Below are positions 36,126 through 45,548 of a stretch of DNA of 64,000 bases, piece after piece; within the stretch, counting starts at the first letter, position 1; every line of letters begins with the position of its first letter. This DNA is from Henriciella sp. AS95 (lineage in GTDB: Bacteria > Pseudomonadota > Alphaproteobacteria > Caulobacterales > Hyphomonadaceae), in assembly GCF_038900055.1 (NCBI RefSeq), contig NZ_JBBMQM010000001.1:3348001-3412000 (forward strand). Direction: 5' to 3'. A program made the position numbers and the translations under genes. The notes under the pieces are model-generated. The model was not told where the DNA came from, ran no database searches, and saw only the letters and a list, made by a program, of their open reading frames with translations.

Positions 36126-38111
36126 TTGTCAGGCCAGACTCCGAATCGCCCGATGAATGACCGCCCGCCGACCTATGATGGTCGCGGCGGCAGCGCAAAC
36201 TGGTTCCAGAAAATTCTGCCCAACAGCCCGATCCTGAAATGGGCACTCATCGTGCTGACCTCGCTCTTTCTCATCGCGCTGTTGGTTGGCTGGCTCTACT
36301 GGCAGAGCCTCTATCGCGGCATGCCAAGCCTGCCCTCGAATGAACAGCTCTGGGCTAAAGGCCGCGAGCAGGCCATCGAGTTCATTGATGCCAGCGGCGA
36401 CACGATCGCCATCCGCGGCCCCAGATATGGCCGCGCCATCAATCTGGAAGATCTGCCAGCGCATGTCCCGCAGGCCTTCATCGCAGCCGAGGACAAGCGG
36501 TTTTACGAACATGACGGCGCCGATACGCAGGCCATCATCCGCGCCGTCTGGGCAAATGTCACCTCGGGCGAGACCGTCTCCGGCGCGTCGACCATCACCC
36601 AGCAGCTGATCAAGAATCTCGTCCTCACGCCTGAGCAGACGCTGAAACGCAAGGCGCAGGAAGTCCGCCTCGCCCGCCAGCTGGAAGAACGTCTCAGCAA
36701 GGAAGAGATTCTCGAGCTTTACCTCAACCGGGTCTATTTCGGGGCCGGCTTTTATGGCCTGGGGGCCGCGTCTCGTTTTTACTTCGGCAAGAACCCCGAA
36801 GAGCTGACGCTCGCCGAAGCCTCCCTGCTCGCGACCCTGCCACAGGCCCCGTCCCGCCTCGCGCTCACCAATAATATGACCGACGCCAAAGCGCGTCAGA
36901 CCTATGTGCTGCGCGAAATGGTCGAAGCAGGTTTTGTCACAACGGCGGAAGCCGATGCAGCGAAGGCCGAAGAAGTCTCGCTTGCCGAAACACCAGAGCG
37001 CGACCCGCAATTCGGCTTCGCCCTCGACGCCGCCACCGAGCGGATCGACGAAATCCTGCCAACGCTGCCCGGAGACCTTGTCGTGCAGCTCACCATCGAT
37101 GCAGACCTGCAGGCCAGCATCGACGAGGCCTTCACCAAGCGGATGGCAGAAGACGGCGCAAAGCAGAAAGCCACGCAAGCCGCCGGAATCGTGATGGACG
37201 GCGATGGCCGCATCCTCGCCATGTATGGCGGCACCGACTACAGTGAAAACCAGTTCAACCGCGCCACGCTTGCCAAACGCCAGCCGGGCTCGGCCTTCAA
37301 ACCCTTCGTCTATGCGACAGCCATCAAGCAGGGCCTGACACCCTATGACGTGCGTCGCGACGAACCGATCGAGATTGATGGCTGGTCACCGGAAAACTAT
37401 GCGCGCAACTATTCCGGCCCCATGACGCTCACCGAAGCGCTGAAGGACTCGGTCAACACGATCGCCGCCGAGCTTGGCCAGGAAGTCAGCGAAGAAGCGA
37501 TCATCTCACTGGCTCGCAGCTTCGGTTTTTCCAGTGAATTCAAGCCTCTCCCGTCCATCGCGCTCGGCTCACAGGAAGTCTCGCTGTCAGACCTGACACG
37601 CGCCTATGGCGTGTTCATGACGGGCGGCACGCGTCTCGATCCATACATCGTCGAAAAGATTTCCAACTCTAGGGGCGACGTCCTCTATGAGCGGCCCGAA
37701 TACGACAAGAAGCGCGTCTATGACCAGAAGGACGCCGAGACCATGGTCGCGATGATGGAACGCGTCATTACGGACGGGACCGGCCGCCGCGCTGCCATTG
37801 ATGGCTGGCAGCTGGCTGGCAAGACCGGCACCAGCCAGGATTCGCGCGATGCCTGGTTTGCCGGCTTTTCAGCCCTTCGCGTCGGCGCCGTCTGGGTCGG
37901 CAATGATGATGACAGCCCGATGGCCAAGGTCACAGGCGGCGGCCTGCCCGCCTCGCTATGGCATGACATGATGGTGCTCGCCCATGCAGAGCTCGAGCCT
38001 GAACCGCTCGCAGGGGCCGGCTCCCTCATCACGCTCTCGCCGATGGCCCAGCGCCGTATCGCTTTCTACCGCGACCTCGGCATCGCCTTCGATGGCGCCC
38101 TGAACAATTAG
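36126..38111 (+). CDS. penicillin-binding protein 1A-type bifunctional peptidoglycan synthase
   Basis: About 661 residues from TTG 36126, chosen because GGAAAGGA lies 5 nt before it; ATG 36153 is the alternative. Transmembrane anchor at about 38-60. Glycosyltransferase 51 domain: EDKRFYEHDG (Glu122), STITQQLIKN, RKAQEVRLA. Transpeptidase domain: S389-AFK (PGSAFKPF), S442-VN, K566-TG. Polymerises and cross-links peptidoglycan in the periplasm. Stop overlaps the GltB-like gene by TTAG. Confidence 0.95.
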   Translation: MSGQTPNRPMNDRPPTYDGRGGSANWFQKILPNSPILKWALIVLTSLFLIALLVGWLYWQSLYRGMPSLPSNEQLWAKGREQAIEFIDASGDTIAIRGPRYGRAINLEDLPAHVPQAFIAAEDKRFYEHDGADTQAIIRAVWANVTSGETVSGASTITQQLIKNLVLTPEQTLKRKAQEVRLARQLEERLSKEEILELYLNRVYFGAGFYGLGAASRFYFGKNPEELTLAEASLLATLPQAPSRLALTNNMTDAKARQTYVLREMVEAGFVTTAEADAAKAEEVSLAETPERDPQFGFALDAATERIDEILPTLPGDLVVQLTIDADLQASIDEAFTKRMAEDGAKQKATQAAGIVMDGDGRILAMYGGTDYSENQFNRATLAKRQPGSAFKPFVYATAIKQGLTPYDVRRDEPIEIDGWSPENYARNYSGPMTLTEALKDSVNTIAAELGQEVSEEAIISLARSFGFSSEFKPLPSIALGSQEVSLSDLTRAYGVFMTGGTRLDPYIVEKISNSRGDVLYERPEYDKKRVYDQKDAETMVAMMERVITDGTGRRAAIDGWQLAGKTGTSQDSRDAWFAGFSALRVGAVWVGNDDDSPMAKVTGGGLPASLWHDMMVLAHAELEPEPLAGAGSLITLSPMAQRRIAFYRDLGIAFDGALNN

Positions 38112-39700
38112 AGCCTCGCCGGCTCGAAGCTATCAGCCTGCGCGAGGTCCCATTCGCGCGCGAGATGGGTTTCGCCCGGCTCGGTGAGCAAGGTCCCCGG
38201 CTCCAGCAGCTCGTAGGCCCTGTGCCCCGGTTTGGCGATGTCTTCGGTGACGCGGTGCATGATGTGGCGAGGCGTCAGCTCATTCGGATGGCTGCAGCCC
38301 GCCGCGCCGACCACCTCCATCAGCGCCCTAACCGTATTGCGATGAAAGTTGGCAACCCGGTCGGCCTTGTCCGGCACAACCAGCCCGCGCTGGCGAAACT
38401 TGTCCGTGGTCGCGATGCCTGTGGGGCACGTATTGTTGTGGCAGTTGAGCGACTGGATACAGCCCAGCGAAAACATGAAGCCGCGCGCCGTATTGATCCA
38501 GTCCGCGCCGAGCGCCATCGACGCTGCGATGTTGAAGGCTGAAATCTGCTTCCCGCTCGCAGCAAGCCGCACTTCATCCTTCAGACCACAACCCACAAGC
38601 GCGTTGCGCACCAGTACCAGCCCCTGGCGAAGCGGCGCACCGACATGGTCCATGAACTCGGCAGGCGCCGCGCCTGTGCCGCCTTCTCCGCCGTCAACGA
38701 CGATAAAGTCCGGCTTGATCCCGGTCTTCAGGATCGCCTTGCAGATCGCGAGCACTTCCCAGCGATTGCCGACACAGAGCTTCATGCCAACCGGCTTTCC
38801 GCCTGACATCTCCCGCAATTGAGCCACCCACTCCATCATGCCGACAGGTGTTGAAAAGGCGGTATGCGCCGGCGGCGAGAAACAGGTCTGACCGACCGGA
38901 ATACCGCGCGCTTCGGCGATCTCTTCTGTCACTTTCGTACCGGGAAGGACTCCGCCATGGCCGGGCTTGGCCCCCTGGCTCAGCTTGATTTCGATCATCT
39001 TGATCTGATCGTCGGCGGCAACGTCCTTGAAGCGCTCCTTGTCGAACCCGCCAGCACTCGTCCGACAGCCGAAATAACCAGATCCAAGCTCCCAGACGAG
39101 GTCGCCCCCGCCCGCCTTGTGGTAGCGCGACACCCCACCCTCGCCCGTATCATGGTAGAAGCCACCCTTCGCGGCGCCGCGGTTCAGCGCCTCGATGGCA
39201 TGCGCCCCGAGAGACCCGAAGCTCATCGCCGAGATGTTGAGAACGCTGGCCGAATACGGTTTTGGCGTCCCGCTCGCACCGACCATGATGCGGGGGTCTT
39301 CGTCTTCATTGTGCTTGGCGGCGACGGAATGCGACAGCCACTCATAGGGCGGCCGGTCGATGTCGAGCTGGCTGCCGAATGGCTCAACCGACGACACATT
39401 CTTTGCCCGGCGATAGACCATTGAGCGTTGCTCATGACTGAAGGGTCGGCCCTCGGTGTCGCTCTCGACGATATAAGAGCGGAAGAAGGGCCGCAGCTCT
39501 TCGGCAATCCAGCGAATGCGTGCCAGGATCGGGTAGTTGCGCCAGAGCGAATGACGTTTCTGGACGAGATCGTAAAGGCCGAGCAGGGTCAGCGCGCCAA
39601 ACAGAACCAGACCGATTGCGAACCACCCGCTGACTTTGATCAAGGCGCCAAAAATGGCCGTCAAAATTGCCGTCAGAAACAGGGGAATATAGCGATACAT
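38108..39700 (-). CDS. FMN-binding glutamate synthase-like flavoprotein
   Basis: About 530 residues from ATG 39700, where two N-terminal hydrophobic segments begin (PLFLTAILTAIFGAL, FAIGLVLFGALTLLGLY). The central domain matches the FMN/3Fe-4S part of glutamate synthase GltB: SAMSFGSLGAHAIEALNRGA, SQGAKPGHGGVLPG, VDGGEGGTGAAP, and cluster cysteines 414, 420, 425 (SLGCIQSLNCHNNTC). It lacks the glutaminase domain. Such membrane-anchored proteins are common in Alphaproteobacteria; their donor and acceptor are unclear. Confidence 0.88.
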   Translation of the reverse strand: MYRYIPLFLTAILTAIFGALIKVSGWFAIGLVLFGALTLLGLYDLVQKRHSLWRNYPILARIRWIAEELRPFFRSYIVESDTEGRPFSHEQRSMVYRRAKNVSSVEPFGSQLDIDRPPYEWLSHSVAAKHNEDEDPRIMVGASGTPKPYSASVLNISAMSFGSLGAHAIEALNRGAAKGGFYHDTGEGGVSRYHKAGGGDLVWELGSGYFGCRTSAGGFDKERFKDVAADDQIKMIEIKLSQGAKPGHGGVLPGTKVTEEIAEARGIPVGQTCFSPPAHTAFSTPVGMMEWVAQLREMSGGKPVGMKLCVGNRWEVLAICKAILKTGIKPDFIVVDGGEGGTGAAPAEFMDHVGAPLRQGLVLVRNALVGCGLKDEVRLAASGKQISAFNIAASMALGADWINTARGFMFSLGCIQSLNCHNNTCPTGIATTDKFRQRGLVVPDKADRVANFHRNTVRALMEVVGAAGCSHPNELTPRHIMHRVTEDIAKPGHRAYELLEPGTLLTEPGETHLAREWDLAQADSFEPARL

Positions 39701-39894
39701 AAAGCGGTCCAGGTCAGCTTGCACATCTCTACATAAGGTCCGCATGCGCGGGGGCAATGTTGCTCTTACCGCCCCTTCAGCCGCAGACAAAAAACTTGAT
39801 GCGGGACGGAACCAAAAACGCAGGCGTCTGTTGTGCTTGTTCTAGTTTCTTCGACGCCCGCATATCCGGACCATTTATGTGAGCGAAGAGGAGT

Positions 39895-39926
39895 GGCCGG
39901 AGCTTCCCTCGAAGCTCCGGCCTTTC
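39895..39926. terminator. hairpin between the GltB-like gene and the acyl-CoA dehydrogenase pair
   Basis: Stem GGCCGGAGCTTC / GAAGCTCCGGCC with 4-nt loop, followed on the plus strand by TTTCATTT. It probably ends a minus-strand transcript of the dehydrogenase operon (27 nt past its stop), although the T run is on the other strand. Confidence 0.5.
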
Positions 39927-39953
39927 ATTTCAGGCGTGCTGAAGTGTCAGCGC

Positions 39954-41090
39954 CTAGTAGCCGTTGATCTGCGCAAACCGGTCGCGGTGGAAGCTGGCAG
40001 AGCCAAGCAGCGCTTCCTGCACACGCGCCCGCTTCATGTAAAAGCCGGACTCATGCTCGTCGGTCATGCCGATGCCGCCATGCAGCTGCACCGTGTCGTT
40101 CGACACCAGATGCACCGTCTCGCCCGCCATCGCCTTGGCGAGGCTGGCCAGCTCGGCAATATCATTGCGTTGGTCATCAACCGCCGACAGTGCCGCCGAA
40201 ACGCAGGATGACGTCAGCTCCAGATCGGTGAACATCTTGGCCGCGCGGTGCTGCAGCGCCTGGAAGGAGCCGATCAGCTGACCGAATTGTTTGCGGGTCT
40301 GCAGATAGTCATGCGTCATCTCAAAGGCTGCGCGCGAAGAGCCGAGCATCTCGGCAGCCAGCGCAATCCGGCCCCGGTCGAGAACCGGCTCAAGGATGTC
40401 CATGCCCTTGTCAGCCGCGCCAAGCACATGGCTTTCCGGCACATGCACGTCTTCGAATGTCAGATGGGCAGCCCCATGGCTGTCGACCGTGTTCAATGTC
40501 TGGACGCTGACGCCGTTTGCGTCGCGAGGGACAAGGAACAGCGTCAGTCCGTGCGTGTCGCCAGCCTCACCGAATGTGCGGCCCACGACGATGAACACAT
40601 CGGCATGGTGGCCGTCCTGCACATATTTCTTGGCACCGTTCAGCGTATAGCCCTGGCCATCGCGTTCGGCTTCGGTGGCAACGCCAGCCGGATTGTGGTG
40701 GCTGCCCTCGTCCAGTGCGAGCGCGGTGGTGACTTCGCCAGACGCGATCTTCGGCAGCCATTCCTGCTTCTGGGCTTCAGAGCCGCCGAGCAGGATGGCG
40801 GAGGCGCCGATACAGGCGGTCTGCAGGATTGGCGTTGAGGCCAGTGTACGGCCCTGCGCTTCCATCACCTGGCCCAGCGCGACCATGCCCATGCCGACAC
40901 CGTCATATTCTTCCGGGATCAGCACACCGAAAAAGCCAAGCTCAGCGAGCTTCTGGCGTGCTTCCGGGTCGGCGCCGTTCTTGCCGCTATCGCGAAGGCC
41001 GCGCAGGTGCTTCACCGGCAGCTCATCACGCGTGAAATTGATGGCGGTATCCCGCAGCATCTCCTGGTCTTCAGTCAGGACAAAACTCAT
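39954..41090 (-). CDS. acyl-CoA dehydrogenase-like subunit (beta type, no catalytic Glu)
   Basis: 378 residues of the acyl-CoA dehydrogenase fold: MSFVLTEDQEMLRDTAINF, GFFGVLIPEEYDGVGMGMVALG, TLNGAKKYVQDGHHADVFIVV. The C-terminal region HGGIGMTDEHESGFYMKRARVQEALLGSASFHRDR lacks the catalytic Glu. This is the usual state of the non-catalytic partner in heteromeric enzymes of steroid or side-chain degradation. It lies 59 nt past a gene with the Glu present, so they likely form an alpha/beta heterotetramer. Confidence 0.85.
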   Translation of the reverse strand: MSFVLTEDQEMLRDTAINFTRDELPVKHLRGLRDSGKNGADPEARQKLAELGFFGVLIPEEYDGVGMGMVALGQVMEAQGRTLASTPILQTACIGASAILLGGSEAQKQEWLPKIASGEVTTALALDEGSHHNPAGVATEAERDGQGYTLNGAKKYVQDGHHADVFIVVGRTFGEAGDTHGLTLFLVPRDANGVSVQTLNTVDSHGAAHLTFEDVHVPESHVLGAADKGMDILEPVLDRGRIALAAEMLGSSRAAFEMTHDYLQTRKQFGQLIGSFQALQHRAAKMFTDLELTSSCVSAALSAVDDQRNDIAELASLAKAMAGETVHLVSNDTVQLHGGIGMTDEHESGFYMKRARVQEALLGSASFHRDRFAQINGY

Positions 41091-41149
41091 CTTCGTTTCC
41101 TACTCTTCAACTGGCCAGCGCGTCAGGGCGCGGCCGTTATAATCTTTGA

Positions 41150-42364
41150 CTACTGATGCTCACGCAGGCCGAGCACGCGCTTGGCGACCACGTTGAGATT
41201 GATCTCGCTGGTGCCGCCCTCGATTGAGTTGCCTTTCGAGCGCAGCCAGGCGCGGGTGATCATCTTGGCGCCCTTGTCAAAGCCTTCGCCTTCCCAGCCG
41301 AGACCTTCGGTGCCGAGCGCTTCAATCATCAGTTCGTATTTGTCCTGGTTCATCTTGGCAGCCGCGTACTTGATGATGGACGCGGTGTGACCGACCTCCT
41401 GGCCGGCTTTCGCCTGCTCCTGGCTGCGGCGTACCGTCAGGCCGAACGCCTTGGCGTACATCTGATGGTCCGCGATGCGGCCACGCAGGTCGCCATCGAG
41501 CAATTTGCCATCGCTGTCTGTGCCGACATGGATCTTGGCATAATCCTCAAGTTCCAGCGCGCCAGACCCGCGGGCCGCGCCGAAGCCGCTCGCGGAGATG
41601 GATGAGCGCTCAAACTGCAGCAGACGCTTGGCGATCTTCCAGCCGCCATTCACCTCACCGACGAGCTGGTCTTTCGGCACTTTCACGTCAGAGAAGAATG
41701 TCTCGCAGAATGGCGAAGAACCAGAGATCAGCTTGATCGGCCGCGTTTCGACGCCTTCGCTCTCCATGTCGAACAGGATGAAGCTGATGCCTTCATGTTT
41801 GACGGTCGGGTCCGTACGCACGAGGCAGAAAATCCAGTCGGCCTGGTCGGCATAAGACGTCCACACCTTCTGGCCATTGATCAGATAATGGTCGCCCTTG
41901 TCCTCACACTTGGTCTGCAGACCGGCAAGGTCAGACCCGGCGCCCGGCTCCGAATAGCCCTGGCACCAGCGGGTGCGGCCATGGATGATGTCCGGGATGA
42001 AGCGCTTTTTCTGCTCTTCATTGCCAAATTCGAGCAGCGCCGGGCCGAACATCCAGAGGCCGAAGGAATGCAGCGGTATGCGCGCATTGATCCGGGACAG
42101 TTCCTGGTTCAGCACCTTCACCTGGTCGCGATTGAGTCCGCCGCCGCCATACTCTTTTGGCCAGTGCGGCGCGGTCCAGCCGCGCTCTGCCATCCGCTCG
42201 AGCCAGACTTTCGATTCCGGGTTCTTGAATTTCTCGCGGCGACCGCCCCAGACGACTTCGTCTTCGGTTTGCGGTGTGCGCATGGATGGCGGGCAATTCT
42301 CTTCGAGCCAGTCGCGAACTTCCTCACGGAAAGTATCGAGATCGGACGGGGCATCATATGGCAT
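41150..42364 (-). CDS. acyl-CoA dehydrogenase (catalytic subunit of a paired enzyme)
   Basis: 404 residues from ATG 42364 (MPYDAPSD), preceded by GGAGGAG; a longer frame to 42496 has no ribosome site. Family marks: YGGGGLNRDQVKVL, GYSEPGAGSDLAGLQTKC, INGQKVWTSYADQADWIF, and the catalytic-Glu region GNSIEGGTSEINLNVVAKRVLG. Probably acts with the 39954-41090 protein on a CoA ester of unknown structure (steroid-like or branched acyl). No degradation cluster surrounds them. Confidence 0.88.
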   Translation of the reverse strand: MPYDAPSDLDTFREEVRDWLEENCPPSMRTPQTEDEVVWGGRREKFKNPESKVWLERMAERGWTAPHWPKEYGGGGLNRDQVKVLNQELSRINARIPLHSFGLWMFGPALLEFGNEEQKKRFIPDIIHGRTRWCQGYSEPGAGSDLAGLQTKCEDKGDHYLINGQKVWTSYADQADWIFCLVRTDPTVKHEGISFILFDMESEGVETRPIKLISGSSPFCETFFSDVKVPKDQLVGEVNGGWKIAKRLLQFERSSISASGFGAARGSGALELEDYAKIHVGTDSDGKLLDGDLRGRIADHQMYAKAFGLTVRRSQEQAKAGQEVGHTASIIKYAAAKMNQDKYELMIEALGTEGLGWEGEGFDKGAKMITRAWLRSKGNSIEGGTSEINLNVVAKRVLGLREHQ

Positions 42365-42514
42365 TGGGTTGGTCTCCTCCGGGCAACTTTTGTGACCTGA
42401 TGATAGCACACTAGCGCGGAGAAAACCGCCGGGCCAAGACTTACTTTGCGTCAAATCGAAGCGAGATTTCACTTGAGTGTAGTGAATTATCGCCAAGTCC
42501 AGGCATCAGCGCGC

Positions 42515-42763
42515 TTAACCGCCAAATCTACCCATCAGACTATGCTCCGGGCCGGTCTCGAGTCCGACCACATTGAAGAGGTGAACGACGGCCATGAAGA
42601 TGCCCAGCACGCAGAACACCATGATGAAGCCCCAGGGGGCCTGATGCGGACGACCATCCTTGCGCACGCGTCCGCCAAGTTTTGTATTGGCGAGCGCAAT
42701 CAGCGATCCGAAGATGATGATGGCGAGGACAGGGATGATCCAGGCGGCCATTGCGTCTCGCAC
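42515..42763 (-). CDS. small two-helix membrane protein
   Basis: 82 residues from GTG 42763 (ATG 42751 is an alternative). Two hydrophobic helices: AAWIIPVLAIIIFGSLIALA and APWGFIMVFCVLGIFMAVVHLFNVVGL, joined by a basic loop (GGRVRKDGRPHQ). It overlaps the 3' end of the glycosyltransferase gene by 64 nt in another frame. Coherent topology supports a gene; function unknown. It may accompany the glycosyltransferase. Confidence 0.55.
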   Translation of the reverse strand: MRDAMAAWIIPVLAIIIFGSLIALANTKLGGRVRKDGRPHQAPWGFIMVFCVLGIFMAVVHLFNVVGLETGPEHSLMGRFGG

Positions 42764-44217
42764 TCCAGCGTTTCAGGCGTATGCGGTGTCTTTGCCCAGA
42801 ATGACGGCTTGATCGCAAGTCCCCATATCGCCCTGACTGCAGCAATGGAATGCAAAGGCCAGTAAAGCGGACGCGTCACAATCGCGACAAGGCGCGACCA
42901 GGTCCACCGTCCGGGCGCCATCACGTCTGCAAACAGGGCGCAGAAATATCCTGTGCCGAACAGTCCAAGGCTGAGAAGATCAGCGCTCATGCCCGGCACG
43001 ATCAGACCAAGCAGGACAATAACCGTCATCGGCCCGTATAGGACAGCGCTCAATAACGCGCCGCCCAGCATCAGGTTGAGGGTGATCCAGCGTATAAGCC
43101 CCAACTCTGACATCAGCCGGCGGGGGCTCCGCATCGCCACGATCCAGCTTTGAATATAGCCCTTGATCCAGCGGCTACGCTGCGCCAGCCAGATGCCGAG
43201 CCGGTGCGGTCCCTGTTCGTAAGTGGGCGTTGAAATCGAGGCCGTCAAACCGCCCATGCGGCCGATCCTGATACCGAGATCGGCATCTTCAGTGACATTC
43301 CACGCATCCCAGGCACCCATCGCGATGAGATCACGCCGTCTGAAATGATTGCTCGTTCCGCCCAGCATGACCGGATGCCACAGCCTGGCAATCGCCGGGA
43401 CCAGCAGGCCGAACTGAACCCTGTATTCCAACGACCAATGCGCCGCGACAAAGCCAGCCGAGCTATTGGTCGAGACCAGCGGCGCCTGAACGCAGACCGT
43501 GCGCGGGCCATGCTTGTCAAAAGCTCGCAGAGCATCCTTGAGCTGGCTCGGCTCCGGGCGGTCTTCGGCGTCGTATATCGTCACGAATTCGCCCACCGCA
43601 AAAGCCAGCCCAAAATTCAGGGCACGCGGCTTCGTCATTGGCTCACCGGGCGGCACTGTCATGACGCGCGTCCTGCCCGGCATCGGCGAGCGCAGGGCCG
43701 CTTCCAGCGTTTGCGGATCATCCTCTTCCACCAGCAGGATGATATCGAGCTTGTGATCCGGCCAGTCGATGGCCGACAGGTTGCGAGCCAGCTGATCCAC
43801 CATCGAAACTTCGTGGCGCAGCGCAATCAGAATGGAGTAGACCGGTAACTCATCGCGTAGATCTTCTTCGTCCTGACCGGAGTCAAAAAAGCGAAGTTTC
43901 GCCCCCAGAAGCGTGAGGAAGGTCCGCCAGAAGATGATCATCGCGAACACCGCATAGGCGAATGCCCACATCAGCGTTACCGTTACGCTCAGCCAGAAGA
44001 ACAGGCTCGCGACGAGGGCGCCCGCGAGCACGACAAGTCCCGCCGCCTGCAGGCGTGAAAGCAGTGTCTTTGCGGTCAGGGATGGCGGCAGAATCTCTGA
44101 GCGCGCAAGCGCCTCGCGCACTGTGCCAGGCTTGATCGCCGTCTGCGCTGGGACAGCCGGAACCCCGCCTGGCTTCAGTCGAACAACATTCGCCCGCTTT
44201 TCATTACCCAACCCCAT
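42700..44217 (-). CDS. family-2 glycosyltransferase, membrane-bound
   Basis: 505 residues. Two N-terminal helices (about 57-105), GT2 catalytic domain with DAED at 216-219 (FVTIYDAEDRPEP), TED at 309-311 (VTEDADLGIR) and QRSRW at 346-350, then four or so C-terminal helices ending in LAIKPSFWAKTPH. This is the processive-type synthase layout (cellulose synthase, PgaC-like). The N-terminal tail (GVREALARSE-like region) is basic and may bind a partner. Product polysaccharide unknown. The region before the ATG has no clear ribosome site. Confidence 0.9.
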   Translation of the reverse strand: MGLGNEKRANVVRLKPGGVPAVPAQTAIKPGTVREALARSEILPPSLTAKTLLSRLQAAGLVVLAGALVASLFFWLSVTVTLMWAFAYAVFAMIIFWRTFLTLLGAKLRFFDSGQDEEDLRDELPVYSILIALRHEVSMVDQLARNLSAIDWPDHKLDIILLVEEDDPQTLEAALRSPMPGRTRVMTVPPGEPMTKPRALNFGLAFAVGEFVTIYDAEDRPEPSQLKDALRAFDKHGPRTVCVQAPLVSTNSSAGFVAAHWSLEYRVQFGLLVPAIARLWHPVMLGGTSNHFRRRDLIAMGAWDAWNVTEDADLGIRIGRMGGLTASISTPTYEQGPHRLGIWLAQRSRWIKGYIQSWIVAMRSPRRLMSELGLIRWITLNLMLGGALLSAVLYGPMTVIVLLGLIVPGMSADLLSLGLFGTGYFCALFADVMAPGRWTWSRLVAIVTRPLYWPLHSIAAVRAIWGLAIKPSFWAKTPHTPETLECETQWPPGSSLSSPSSSSDR

Positions 44218-44263
44218 GCGTTAAATTTGAAACCACAGGGTTAATTTTATCAAGGGATATATT

Positions 44264-45262
44264 CTAGCCGGTGAGAAATTCGCCAAGACTGTGGCCGCTT
44301 TGCCATGCCGCCTCCACGCGCGGCGCAATTCGCCAGTCACCGACCGTTCCGATGTTCACCCGCGCATCCCAGCCGAAGGCCTCGCCGACGCCGTTTTTCA
44401 CCATGGCCAGCAGCCAGCGATGGCCCGTGCTGTACACCGGTTGAGGGGCACCTGACAGTTCCCTGAAAAGGCGCGTGAGCCTTTCGACGACTTCATCTCT
44501 GCGTAGATCGACATTCGCCGCGCTCCACTCAGGCGACGCGTGAAGCACCACTGTTTCTAGCCCGGTGCGACCAGGCTTCGTGCTATTTCGCGCGATCCAG
44601 GACAGCGGAGCATTGTGGACGCGAGCGCCATACCAATTGACCGGCAATTGGGTATCGAATGCCAGCATCACGGCCCAGCACGGGGCCGAAGAAACCTGAG
44701 ACGCCTCATTCGCGAGCCGGTCACTGACAGGCGCGAGAAGCTGAGAGGCCTGTTCGGCGGGAATGGCTGAGATCACGCTATCGAAGGCGCCTTGTCTGCG
44801 CCCATCTTCAAACAAAAGGTGTTTTTCTGTCCCGGCGAGTTCGATGCCTGTGACGCGCGAGGACCAATAAACCTCATGAGGCTCAGCCATCGCCTTGATG
44901 ACGGAATTCATCGACGGCGTCCCGACATACATCTCGTCACCCGCCAGCCTCGGCGCCTGCTCAGAGATGCGCCACGCGCCCGTCTCAAAACGGACATCGA
45001 CCAGGCGCGGCGACCATATCGCGACATGGCCCAAAGCAAACAATGGCGCGAGCCGGGCGCGAAAGTCGTCGCTTCTGGCCGTGAAATATTGAGCGCCATG
45101 ATCCCATGTAAGTTCGCCGGCAGCCGTTTCGGCCCGCCGTGTCGACATCCGGCCGCCAGCGCCGCGTCCCTTGTCGAATAGAGTAACAGAGTGTCCGTGG
45201 CGCTTCAGCTCATCAGCAGCTGCCAGCCCGGCAATGCCTGCCCCGATGATCGCAAACCTCAT
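44264..45262 (-). CDS. FAD-dependent amine oxidase/renalase-like oxidoreductase
   Basis: 332 residues from ATG 45262 with GGAG 8 nt before it. Rossmann site AIIGAGIAGLAAA at 4-16, GAGGRMSTRRAE, DHGAQYFTARSDDF and a C-terminal DWRIAPRVEAAWQSGHSLGE. Renalase-like bacterial proteins bind FAD and act on dihydropyridine isomers or amines; here the substrate is unknown. It faces the DUF2256 gene, an association I recall from photolyase/cryptochrome neighbourhoods. Confidence 0.85.
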   Translation of the reverse strand: MRFAIIGAGIAGLAAADELKRHGHSVTLFDKGRGAGGRMSTRRAETAAGELTWDHGAQYFTARSDDFRARLAPLFALGHVAIWSPRLVDVRFETGAWRISEQAPRLAGDEMYVGTPSMNSVIKAMAEPHEVYWSSRVTGIELAGTEKHLLFEDGRRQGAFDSVISAIPAEQASQLLAPVSDRLANEASQVSSAPCWAVMLAFDTQLPVNWYGARVHNAPLSWIARNSTKPGRTGLETVVLHASPEWSAANVDLRRDEVVERLTRLFRELSGAPQPVYSTGHRWLLAMVKNGVGEAFGWDARVNIGTVGDWRIAPRVEAAWQSGHSLGEFLTG

Positions 45263-45377
45263 AATCGCTGCTCCATCATGCCCGAGTCGCACATAGTTCG
45301 AAGTCGGGCCTGGCAAAGGAAGGGCACCGAATTAAGTGCAGGGACAGCTCACCCACCGCAGAATGATCGGTCCCTTC

Positions 45378-45548
45378 ATGTCCCAGGCTTCCAGTCGAGA
45401 AGGGCGTTCCCACAGGAAAGGCCGTCTGCCGAGCAAGCCCTGCCCCGTCTGCGGGCGAGATTTCGAGTGGCGCAAGAAGTGGGAACGGGTCTGGAAAGAG
45501 GTAAAATACTGCTCAGAGCGGTGCCGAAGAGCGTCAAAAACACGTTGA
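45378..45548 (+). CDS. DUF2256 zinc-ribbon-like small protein
   Basis: About 56 residues from ATG 45378 (ATG 45363 and further upstream possible; no clear ribosome site). The DUF2256 core is clear: HRKGRLPSKPCPVCGRDF, WRKKWERVWKEVKYCSERC. Four cysteines in two CxxC-like pairs should bind zinc. Highly basic, so nucleic-acid contact is possible. Function unknown. Divergent from the FAD oxidoreductase. Confidence 0.85.
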   Translation: MSQASSREGRSHRKGRLPSKPCPVCGRDFEWRKKWERVWKEVKYCSERCRRASKTR

